Assembly: GCF_963678635.1 (NCBI RefSeq) | Contig: NC_087062.1 | Coordinates: 38,032,518 to 38,096,517, forward strand | From: Symsagittifera roscoffensis | Taxonomy: Eukaryota; Xenacoelomorpha; Acoela; Convolutidae | Direction of reading: 5' to 3' | Length of the DNA: 64,000 bases | In this document: in pieces, positions 46,628 to 55,969 of the stretch | Layout: every line of letters begins with the position of its first letter | How positions within the stretch are numbered: position 1 is the first letter of the stretch | Notes under the pieces: generated by a model | Told to the model about the DNA's origin: nothing | Database searches by the model: none | Seen by the model: the letters and a program-made list of their open reading frames with translations, nothing else | Position numbers and translations under genes: made by a program

Positions 46628-48703
46628 AGCGATTTCAATTTGCTAGTTATGGCTTCGGATTTGAATAGAACCGAATTTCCATCTGATGAGCTTACCATTT
46701 TACCTCGTAGTTTCAAAAGTCTCGACAATCAGAGTAATTTCGAAGCCTCCGGTAGCGTTAACTTCTCTGTTCAGCAGATAAAATCATTACGCATACCAGG
46801 ATATTATCTGAACCAACTCCCCTCAGATGAAAGGGAGATTGAAATCTACGATATGAACAGAAAACTGTACGACAGCAAAGCCTTCCCACTCGCTAATCTC
46901 TTTATTCCAACAGCCGAGGGGTCGTACATGGACCGCATAATAGTAATTAAAAAAATCGAAAATGTCACTCACAATACCTTTGAGCAAACGAAAATGTCCA
47001 TGTTATCACATGTGAAGGAAATTAAGGCCGTTTTCGAAAATCTGCTTCTTGATTTTAACGAATCACCAGATCAAGTACCGATTAATTTCGTCGTTTGGTC
47101 AAAAGCGAAGATAGAAAATGATGCCTTTGTTGAAAAATTAACCGAAGATCTGCACAATCATCTTACCAATGATTCAAAGAGCTCAATTTTCGAAATGAGA
47201 GCCGCTTGTGTTTTGAACAAAGACTCCATTGAAGTTCGCCGCAAAATTTTACTTCAACCAATAAACTCTTGCTCTTCCCCAAATCGTCTGCTTCAAGCCC
47301 TTGTCTTTAAAGTTCCCTCCGAGACCAGGTTCCAAATAACACGAAGACTCTTCAATTGCGCGGGCTCCAAACCAATCACTCTCAACGACATAGAGTGTAC
47401 ACTTAATCTTTTTAAAACGTATTTCCCTCGAACAGAAAACTGCTTAGAAATGTTGCCCGACTTCGACAGAATTTGTGAAAACTTACTTGGAAAAATAATC
47501 GATTGTTCTCTTTCAGATGAAGCCAATCTTTATTTGGGAGAAGTGAAAGATTTCCAGCAAAAAGTGATCTCGCATTTGAAGAAACCTAGAGGTCTGCTGA
47601 TTCATGGGTACAAGGAACACCATTTGAACCAAGTGCTGAGACAACCCTGCAACTGTTTCTTCGAATTTGATTGGCTTTTAGTGGGCAATGGCTTGTTCAC
47701 TATTTTCGAAGTGGGCCGAAGCAAAAATCCATCTTCGCCAATATCTACCGCTATGAACAAGCTATCAGATGAGAAAAGTTTGCGGCAAAAGCACATGATG
47801 CAGAAAATTGTTTACTTTTTTCTCAGAGAAACTTCGAAGTTGTCCGATGACGAATTGAAAGAAGTTGTCCAGAAATCAGTTAGATTAGTGATAGTCTTCA
47901 CAAATACTACCAAAGGAGCCCTTCAGGAGAGCATTGACAAAACTAAATCACTGAAGAAGTTGAAAATTATGAAAAATAAACAAATCTTGATAATGACTGG
48001 CGAAAACGCAGATATACTCAATCATACAATAAGCACTCCTGTATTAAAGTTGTTTGAACTTGATGCAAATTTTCAACTTCAGGTGTCTGCATTGAGCACC
48101 GATGATTTATTCAGCTCTGACGTTGCGCGAGACTTGAGTTTGAGCGAGGAAAGTGGTAAACTGATAAAACATATTAGCGCCATTTTGTCTTTCTCATATC
48201 TACTCAACTTTGACAATAGTCACCCAAGTTCGGACCTAGATCTCCCCGTCAAGTGCCCCCTAGGAGTCGATGACCGACTTTCGAAAGAAATCAAAAATGC
48301 AGCACCTGGCACTTCACATCTTGACATCGTACTGAGTCCCCAGCAACACAGATTACTAGATGAAAACCCCAAGAAAATGTTCCTGGTTGGAGAACCTGGC
48401 ACGGGAAAAACTGCAGTTTTGCTGGCAAAAGCATTTTATGCAGCAGTGAACGAAGATGATGTCAAACATGTTATCATAAGCTTCCCGTCAGAAAAGACGG
48501 AATTCAAGGAGTTAATTGTCAACTTATCCGAAAGTCAAAATATTCCCCCAGAAGCAAAAAAGAAACTGAAGTTTTTTACTTTGGACCAATTAGCGCACAT
48601 AGCCGAAGCTCATATGCCGCTCAACAAGTTGAACGAAATGACAACAAACCATATTAAGCTGTTCATTAAATTAGAATCAAAAGAAAACAAGGTTCTGCTC
48701 TAA
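46628..48703 (+). CDS. Large exon: nuclease-like segment and start of an SF1 helicase
   Basis: Open from 46628; the first in-frame ATG is 46649, and the frame ends at TAA 48701. Residues 1-330 (from that ATG) are not recognised. At 339-360 EFDWLLVGNGLFTIFEVG has the Asp, strand, Glu order of NERD/PD-(D/E)xK-type nuclease folds, but Gly takes the place of the usual Lys, so activity is doubtful. At 567-600 SPQQHRLL precedes FLVGEPGTGKTAVLLAKA, the Walker A motif of superfamily-1 helicases, with a motif Ia-like stretch (VIISFPSEKTEF) and LKFFTLDQLAHIA after it. The chain continues in the exon at 49468. The donor is uncertain: AAG|GTTCTG at 48691 (phase 0) or CAA|GTTGAA at 48627 (phase 2, the phase the next exon needs). 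Possible role: nucleic-acid remodelling, perhaps defence-related; this is inference. Confidence 0.75.
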   Translation, partial: SDFNLLVMASDLNRTEFPSDELTILPRSFKSLDNQSNFEASGSVNFSVQQIKSLRIPGYYLNQLPSDEREIEIYDMNRKLYDSKAFPLANLFIPTAEGSYMDRIIVIKKIENVTHNTFEQTKMSMLSHVKEIKAVFENLLLDFNESPDQVPINFVVWSKAKIENDAFVEKLTEDLHNHLTNDSKSSIFEMRAACVLNKDSIEVRRKILLQPINSCSSPNRLLQALVFKVPSETRFQITRRLFNCAGSKPITLNDIECTLNLFKTYFPRTENCLEMLPDFDRICENLLGKIIDCSLSDEANLYLGEVKDFQQKVISHLKKPRGLLIHGYKEHHLNQVLRQPCNCFFEFDWLLVGNGLFTIFEVGRSKNPSSPISTAMNKLSDEKSLRQKHMMQKIVYFFLRETSKLSDDELKEVVQKSVRLVIVFTNTTKGALQESIDKTKSLKKLKIMKNKQILIMTGENADILNHTISTPVLKLFELDANFQLQVSALSTDDLFSSDVARDLSLSEESGKLIKHISAILSFSYLLNFDNSHPSSDLDLPVKCPLGVDDRLSKEIKNAAPGTSHLDIVLSPQQHRLLDENPKKMFLVGEPGTGKTAVLLAKAFYAAVNEDDVKHVIISFPSEKTEFKELIVNLSESQNIPPEAKKKLKFFTLDQLAHIAEAHMPLNKLNEMTTNHIKLFIKLESKENKVLL

Positions 48704-48739
48704 TAGTTCTTGTTTTCGCAGAGGCGTTTTTTGTCAAAA

Positions 48740-49260
48740 TAAAAGATTGCTAGTTGGCCGGAAAGCCAAACTCTAAAGTGAACACAAATAAGAACGAGGA
48801 TAGCCGGTTACAGTCCAAGTAGCACAGAATGTTCCGACCATAGTCTTAACAAATACAGCAAAGTTTTTTCAAATTATTGTCGTTTTTTTTCCGGCGTGGT
48901 GTGATAAAAAAAAACTGGAGATTAAGTATATTCGACAGTCATAGTAAAATACGCAAATTGAAAAACAATTTTGAAGAAACATGACCAGAAAAACAAAAAA
49001 CAATCAGAAAAAAATTTCTTCAATTTTTTTGCATTTTATTCTGATTTTTTTGAAAATTTTGATTCCAAAGGTGCTCTAAAATACTAAAAAAAACTAATGT
49101 TAATCGAGTGAAACTAAGTTTTTACATGTTGAATTCAGTCATTGCAAGCCACTGAAATAAGCTATTGTAAGCCTGCTCCCTCGGTTTATTCACTCAAATT
49201 AAGACGGAAATTTAGGGTAAATATCTCCCTTGTTTTGATTATGGGAGAACCAGCAAACTG
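48740..49260. repeat. Interspersed repeat copy in the helicase-gene intron
   Basis: GAGGATAGCCGGTTACAG, AGTAGCACAGAATGTTCCG and a GGTGTGATAAAA block match 42810-42940. It lies wholly between the two helicase exons, so it may be an intronic insertion or the cause of a disruption. Confidence 0.65.
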
Positions 49261-49467
49261 ACCCGATGTCAACAGCTCTTCGTATATCCCACTATACCGT
49301 TTATCACACTTCCAATTCCTTAATCCTAACCTACTTCCAAAATCATATACCGTTTATCAAACTCCCGAATCTCTGGTATGATTTTTTACGTACAAACAAA
49401 TGACAAGTTTATTTGAAGTTTTTGCTGCGATTTCCGTAAAATTTTTGTTCTCAATAATTTCTCTTAG

Positions 49468-50603
49468 AGATCAACTTGTTGAGCATAGCCATGTCAATGT
49501 CCTACCAGATTCAAAGTTTTCTGTGACAGACTTGCATAAATCTATACTACTAATGGACGAATTGTATTTGGAATCAACTGACACTTTAACGGAGCAAGAC
49601 CAATTTCATATGAGATATCTTGAATGCTGTTACCATGCCAAACAATGCTGGATAACTAACCTCGTGGCAGGTCAACATACAGTGCAGAAAAAGCTCAGCC
49701 AAAAAACGATGCTTCCTAATTTCCAAATCAAAACCCTCAATGTTTCTTTCCGAAGTGCACATCACATTAGCACTTTCTCCACAAATTTCATACATAAGTC
49801 CAAAGATTTTACTCGGACAAGTGTTCGAATTCCTGGATGTTTGACATCGAAACAAACAAAAATTGCTCTGCAAAAAATATCCTCAGCTGCTGATTTAGTT
49901 TTGAATGACGAAAACAACACAAGACTATGCTACGGCTCAAATAGACGGGCACTCGTGTTTAGCGATAAGCCAGAAGTTTGGAAAGAACGATTTGAATCGG
50001 AACCTTTAGTCAAACTTACAATAGTATCTCCTCGAACAAACTTCACTTCAGCGCCTTATACTGGTTGCGAGGCTTGGTCAGTAATCATCATAGTAGATGA
50101 TTTGCCTCATGAAATTCATGACAAGAGGACCTTCGGAGTCCTGAATTTGGCCATCACAAGAGCGCAATATGAAGTTTGCATCTTTGCTGCAGATTCTGTT
50201 TACAAGCGAATTGAGAACTTTCTAGAAGAAAATGAATGTTATTGGGAGAACATTCTGATTGATGCCGCTAATCACACCCAAATAGATCTCAGTTTTCTGC
50301 AGCCTTGTAGTAAGTGGGACAAAAAAACTAGAGACTTTGTGGTAAAATTATTCCAGATTTCAATAATGAATTCCAATACGACGCTATTTGAGAAACTTCT
50401 GGACTTGTATCCAGGTGAAGACGGAAAAAAGCATCTCCCGATCCAAAAGATAATTTCGGCCTTTGATGGTCAAAAAACGGATGCGTTTGTGAAGGTGATG
50501 TCTGACCGTGTAGGGAAACAGTTCATTCAGTTGCTTACATACTCTATAATGGCAGAATGGATCCCCTTCTTAGACAGACTGGAAACCGTTCCAAAAGCAT
50601 CAG
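49468..50603 (+). CDS. Helicase exon: SF1 motifs II-VI and start of a helical repeat region
   Basis: Acceptor TTTCTCTTAG| at 49467, donor TCAG|GTTAGG at 50603 (phase 1). LLMDELYLES is Walker B (DE). CWITNLVAGQ matches motif III, LNVSFRSAHHISTF motif IV, YTGCEAWSVIIIVDD motif V and LNLAITRAQYEVCIFAAD motif VI with its conserved Arg. Together with the Walker A in the preceding exon, all core SF1 motifs are present in order; the compact 2A domain and motif style are closest to UvrD/Schlafen-like helicases. The rest (FVVKLFQISIMNSNTTLFEKLL onward, in two blocks) looks like the start of an alpha-helical solenoid. An ATG at 49400 opens the same frame but lies in the intron by my model. Confidence 0.75.
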
Positions 50604-50985
50604 GTTAGGCCACACCAATGATTTACAAAGAATTTCTACACTATACGTCATTTTATAGCTGCTCTTAAAAAGGTTGGGTGTAAAAAGGGTGGCTGCCACG
50701 ATCGCTGCCACGAAAACTCGCAACAAAACACAACAATCAAAGCTCAAGGAAAAAGACGCAATTTGCAAGGTTGAAAATAAGTGTAGAACGCGGCATTGGC
50801 AAGTAGCGGCCGCTTGCTCTGCTTCATTTTACATTCGACACGATTAGTGTATGCGCATGAATTAGTGTCTAGCACTCTATCTGATAAGAGAAAGTTTCGT
50901 CTTTTGTTGCGGAGTTGTCGTATTACGGTTACGACGATCCCTGTCGTATGTTTCTTTTTCAGACAAACTTTCTTTGTGTGATTAG

Positions 50986-51163
50986 ATATGGCGGAGGCTT
51001 CTATAATTGTTGGAAACTACAAGTCTATTGTTGACTGGTATTTCGAGAGACTAGGATCACGGATATTCAAGATGTTCATCAAAAACTGGGGGCGTCTTTT
51101 GTATGCAGCATGCTATACTGGAGATCCCAAAGCAGTAGAGTGGGCACTCCATATCTTTGACAG
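50986..51163 (+). CDS. Exon with ankyrin-like repeat of the helicase gene
   Basis: Acceptor GTGTGATTAG| at 50985, donor GACAG|GTTAGT at 51163. Phase 1 to phase 2 keeps frame with both neighbours: the split codon G|AT gives Asp, followed by MAEASIIVGNYKSIVDW. LLYAACYTGDPKAVEWAL is ankyrin-like (L-x-x-A-x-x-x-G-x-x-x-x-V-x-x-x-L). Confidence 0.65.
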
Positions 51164-51638
51164 GTTAGTTGATATTGTAAGGGCGAGAAGGTAAAATCTA
51201 AAAGTGACGAACGAATCGCGGCATTAAAGGAATTAAGTTCCTGAGAGCATAAAAATCGTTCTGCTGTTTTGATTAAAGAGAACTTTCTAGATTTTTGAAC
51301 AAAAAGCAACCACATCTTCCAGAAAGCTGAGAGCAACGATGGATTTCAACTAGAAGCAAAAGGTTGTGTTATGAGACTTGAATTAATTTGATATACGTTT
51401 CATCAGATAAAACGAGGTTTCTTTTAGTTTGTCATTTTTTGCTGAGCTTTTTTTGCTCTTCAAAATCCAATCCAACCCATGGGTAGCATTTTCGTTCGCA
51501 CCAAGACTGCTCAAAATGCAAGAGCAATAATAGAGCACAAACGAGTTGGAGCTTTTAGCGTTCGTCTGGTCCTGTGCTAAAATAGGTAATAAGTTCTGCG
51601 CTAATATTTAATAGGTAATAAGTTCGAAGTATTAAAAT

Positions 51639-53127
51639 GTTATTTGAACGATCAAAAAGCCATCGTATCAGCTGTGAAAACGAACAGAGGAAATATATCT
51701 TACCAATCTCGTTTATTACGACGAGTGAACTGGCTGTTACATTTTGAATTCGAGGTCAATCATTTTGCAGGCTCTAAATTAGGTATTGTCGATTTCCTTT
51801 CACGACACCCATCCTCAGAAGCCCCCAAACCTTCAAAACTTGATGAAAAATTTAATATTAAACCAATCAAAAAGTTGTTTGAAGCATGTGATAACATTGG
51901 GAAGATGGTCCAATTGGAAAAATCACATCCTTCATCAGAAAAAGACACTTCAGCTACATCTTACATATCACCGGCGTCATATCCCAATTCAACACCGACA
52001 GTTTCAGATACCCGGCTTGCAAGTCTGGCATCTAAACTGAAGTTATTAGCAAAATAAAAGATCACAACTATTCATCAGTTTTTGCGATACTTCGAATTTC
52101 AGAGCTATAGTCACAAAACAAGCGAAAAGAGCAGATATCCAAGCTCCAGGGCTGTCGCACATTTCGGACCCGATTGTTGATCTAACCAGTTTATCGGCAA
52201 GTTCCGGAGGGGTTATTCGTCTTTCTATGGCAACCAAGAAGCCAACTTCAACCTATCAGCAGGATGCAAATCAGAGAGTCAACCAGCAATTCCCAGTGGA
52301 TAGCTCGCTTCTGCCGAAACAGGCTATTGCTGTCAAGAAGTCTATGCCTATGATTACTAAATCTCCTCCAAAAATAGATATCATTCCAGATATTTCAGAA
52401 TTAGCACCAGAATCGCCGGATGATGATTTAGTCATTGGACCGAACAAGAAATCTCAACAGAGCCCAATAACATTCTAAAAACCAACCATCTCACCGGAGT
52501 CAAGCTCAATCAAATCGAGTCAGGACCAAAATTACAACATGTAAACATCTTCTAGATCGCCCGGAAGAAATAAAAGACAGATGCAATTTTAGGCAGTTCA
52601 GTTAGATATTAGTAAAGGAAGTTTCGGAAGCGAACACAACAGGAATCAGAGACTCCAAACCAGCATCGCCAGAGGAACTGAAGTTAAAAACTTCACTGAG
52701 AAGAAAAATTAGAGTCTACCTAAAAAATCTAACGAAAACTGAAAGTCTAAAACTTACCTAATTATATTCATATTTATACAGTTTCCTAATTTGCAATCTG
52801 GAAGTTTTCCCTAGAGGGGGAAGTGTCACGCTGCGTAGCCTTAGATAGAAACATAGACTAGTCTACGTCATTTTATAAGACAGTTTAAAAAAATTGTTCT
52901 GAGTTGTTAATTTGGGGCAGGTATCCCAAACTTGACAGATTGTTGAACTAAACTTTGACGTGTGAACCTAACGCTTTTGTTTTGTTGAAAAATTCCGTTG
53001 CAATCTACTTTTGAATTATATGACCAAGCATATCGAATCTTAACTAATGTGAACTTCTTACTGACATAAATTTCATTACTTTAATTTTTGTTTATTAGAA
53101 ACTCAATAGCAGTTAACTATTTCACAC
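51639..53127 (+). pseudogene. Ty3/gypsy 3' fragment inside the helicase-gene intron
   Basis: Starts within RNase H (DQKAIVSAVKTNRGN, FEVNHFAGSKLGIVDFLSR HP) and continues through a Ser/Pro-rich linker (to 52478). The integrase is missing. A polypurine tract CTAGAGGGGGAAG (52811-52823) abuts TGTCACGCTGCG (52824), the likely 3' LTR start; its end is uncertain, perhaps near 53127. Same strand as the gene. A 25-bp tandem repeat (TAATAGGTAATAAGTTC) sits just upstream at 51580-51625. Confidence 0.7.
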
Positions 53128-53586
53128 CCTCATCAAAAAAAGTTTAGATCCACTTTTCACTACGTTGCTAAGCTATTTTTGTACTTTGCGTAGGATGCAG
53201 AAGAGTTTCAGATTCTTTAGTTTTTTTATTTTAAAAATCTATTGAAATTTTTTCCATGAAAAACTATTTCATAGATGTTGAAAGACTGAGTATAAACAGC
53301 AAAAAATTCTGACCTGCCTTTTTTCTCGGCGCAGTGAAAGCATTTTTTGATTTGCTTGGTATCCAAATCACGACTCAAATGGCTTCAAAATTATACCAGT
53401 ACGACTAATTTTTGAGCGTTTTTTTGAAGCACATAAAACCGCACGAAGATAAAAAGCACTCTATGCCATATTTCCTTCTTTCTTTGTGAGTAATAGAAAC
53501 TAAAAAAAGTGGTTGTAGAAATATTCTGTGCCTATTGTGCAGCAACTGAGTGTTCCTGCTGGTCACATTTGTCATTTCGATTTCAG

Positions 53587-53938
53587 ACTGGACCTCGAAG
53601 ACCAAAAAAAGAAGGAGTTGTCGGGTCTGTACCCTCTGTTAAACAGAGGTGACGTTACGCTACTCTGTCTTGTCAGCTACTGTCGCTGCCCTCGTGATGT
53701 GTTCAGACTTCTATTTCAAGCTGGGTTCCCGGAAAAGTTGCTGCTTCAGACATGCATGGGGAAAAATGCGCTTCACTTTGCATTAAATTACGACGATTCG
53801 GATTTGGTTGACGTGCTTCTTGAAAAGCAAACGAGAAAGAAGATTCTCCTTGAAAGCGTCATTATACTAAATGGACGAAATGCAAGTGTAAAAGAGTTTG
53901 CGGAAGTATGTGGTTACTCTAATAAACATCAATTCTAA
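53587..53938 (+). CDS. Last exon: ankyrin repeats, C-terminus of the helicase protein
   Basis: Acceptor CGATTTCAG| at 53586 joins AG|A to the previous exon (Arg), then LDLEDQKKKELSGLYPLL. Ankyrin units: GDVTLLCLVSYCRCPRDVFRLL and, clearest, GKNALHFALNYDDSDLVDVL with LEK after it. Stop TAA at 53936-53938. AATAAA-type signals: GAATAAACC at 53965. Using the 48627 donor the whole chain is 1214 residues from the ATG at 46649; with 48691 it would shift frame. Confidence 0.7.
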
Positions 53939-54114
53939 TGTTTTATGTTGTAGAATTTCTGTAGAATAAACCTTCATGTTTTAAATGATCGCGTTTTCGA
54001 ACTTAAAAAATCAATTTTAGATGCTACTTAGAAAGTAAGGCAGGCTTTAAAATGTTTCAAAGTCCTCTCTTGGCTCAAAAACATGCCGTCAACCTACACC
54101 CATACCATCCCAAG

Positions 54115-54540
54115 CAGTGCCGGATCTAGGCATTTTTCGAGGGCTGGGGGATTTTCAAAAAAATTCTGAAAATTTTGTCGAACTTTTTTTTCAGATAGAC
54201 CAAAATAGATTTTTTGAGCTCTCCCAAAGCACTAAAAACATCCTGTTTTGGCCAAAATGTTTGTGCCTCAGGCAAATTTCTAAATAAAAGGCTAAAAAAG
54301 GCATTCTTAGGCTCTTTTTGAACAGTTTTGACCAAAAAATTGCGTTTTTTTTTTGGCGCGCGCTTCCCTATCAAAATTAGTATATATTGGCGATGAAGGC
54401 TAGCCACCCAAAAATGAAGGTGTTAAAACAGTACCAACGGGTGTATCCTTTGGGTAGTCAGAGCGTCGAATCCCAGAGGAGGGTGGGTGGGCGGCGATCG
54501 CCTCTCGCAACCCCCCTAAAACCGCTAACGATCCCACGAC
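54115..54540 (+). mobile_element. Non-autonomous hAT-like element, second copy
   Basis: Starts CAGTGCCGGATCTAGG and ends CCCCTAAAACCGCTAACG, an imperfect inverted repeat of each other. The body shares GAGCTCTCCCAAAGCACTAA and TTAGTATATATTGGCG with 41407-41775. No transposase. Confidence 0.6.
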
Positions 54541-54599
54541 TCCTAATATACATCCAAAATATTTCGATATGAAAAAAATAAGTGAACCAATAACTTTAT

Positions 54600-55170
54600 A
54601 AGTTTTGCGCTGACTTTTGGTTGTGTGGGGTTCCATCAATTTATTATAATAAAACAGCTGTTTTCCGTTTTCCAAGCAAATTCAGTTGCTCAAGCCTTCC
54701 AACTAAAAACAACTAATATCATTTTACTGCAAAATCACTGAATTTATAGATGGTGTTTAGCTAATTTTTAGCTGTGGGGTTGCATCAATTTTTGAAAATA
54801 AATAATAAACTTATAAAAACACATATTTAAAAAAAATATTTTTCACGAAAATTGCCGTGTTTACAGACAACTGTAGTTGCTCAAGCCTTCTAATTATCAA
54901 CACTAACCCATTTCTTTTCTTTCGCGAAACCAAAACTGCGATTCTAGGTGGTTTTCAGCTAATTTTAAACTGTAGCGTGGTGCATCAACTTTTTAAAAAA
55001 CAAACTATTTTGACATTTTTACAAAAATTTGCCGTATTTCCGGGCGAATTCAATTGTTCGAGCATTCTAATTACCATTGCTAACCCATGTCTATTTTTTT
55101 AGCAGAAGAACTGTCTTTTTAGGTGGTTTTCAGCTAATATTTAGCTGTGGGAAGGAACATAAAATTTGAA
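54600..55170. repeat. Tandem repeat of 150-195 bp, about three copies
   Basis: TTTAGCTGTGGGGTTGCATC recurs with changes near 54620, 54771, 54967 and 55140, each followed by a GCTCAAGCCTTC-like block and CTAACCCAT. Copies have diverged strongly. No gene. Confidence 0.6.
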
Positions 55171-55339
55171 AAAATTTTTGTTGCCATTTTTACCAATTTA
55201 CTAATTTTTGCCATTTAAAAACCGCGGTTATTAATGATTTGCAGGATGATTTTGGTACTTTCATAGTATTGTAACAATTTTTTCGACTGCAACGACACGT
55301 ACTTATTTTCTGGAATCAATTCGAACTTCATTACGAGGC

Positions 55340-55690
55340 CAAACTGTGCATTCTCTGCATTGTAAGCGGATTCCACAACAGGCCAAAATCAGATTTTTCG
55401 CTGAATCCGCAACATTGCTACGTTTCTTTGATCCTCTTCGCTGTTTTGGATTCCACAATTAAATACCTAAAACACTGTACCACTCAAACTTTCTCCAGAA
55501 ATGGGCAAATTTGCTGAATCCGAGCCGTATTTGCGCAAAACAGAACAGTTTGTGGAATCCACAAACAAATGATAAGACATGTGTACTCTAGTTAATTTGA
55601 GCTGTTGCGAATTCCGCATCTGTAGGTGGAAACCACATATTGTAAGCGGAATCCGCAAATCGTAGGTGGAATTCGCATTTTGTTTGCGAA
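55340..55690. repeat. Cluster of short palindromes around GGAATCC / GGATTCC
   Basis: GTAAGCGGATTCCAC, TGTGGAATCCAC, GTAAGCGGAATCCGC and GGTGGAATTCGC occur at irregular spacing, with outliers at 56455, 56648, 56690 and 57135. Function unknown. No gene here. Confidence 0.5.
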
Positions 55691-55799
55691 TTTCGCTTAC
55701 TTATATGTATATACGTAGTATAGCGTTTAAAATTCAAGTTTTTTTTTACTAGCTGGTCAAGAGAAAGTTCAATCGCATTTACTACCTTGATCAACTGCC

Positions 55800-55965
55800 A
55801 GTTGAAATGCCAAACGTTTGTTCTCAATTCCTGTCAACTCAACTTCGATCTGAAATCCTGTCAACCCATCTTTGATCTCAATTGTTGTCAAACACGACCA
55901 ACCTCGATCTCAAAACCAAACTTCGATCTCAGTTCCTGTCAAACTCTCCACAAAAGGGGTACTAA
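55800..55965. repeat. 27-bp minisatellite, about five units
   Basis: The unit CTCAATTCCTGTCAACTC followed by AACTTCGAT repeats with substitutions. The 66-codon frame across it simply repeats NFDLxSCQ. Confidence 0.65.
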
Positions 55966-55969
55966 TATG

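Noticed and set aside
46341-46728. Minus-strand ORFs opposite the start of the helicase gene
   Set aside because: Short, no motifs, and the plus strand carries the supported exon or its intron.
49400-49467. ATG at 49400 as the start of a separate helicase C-terminal gene
   Set aside because: A good splice acceptor at 49467 lies inside it, and the upstream exon supplies the missing Walker A motif.
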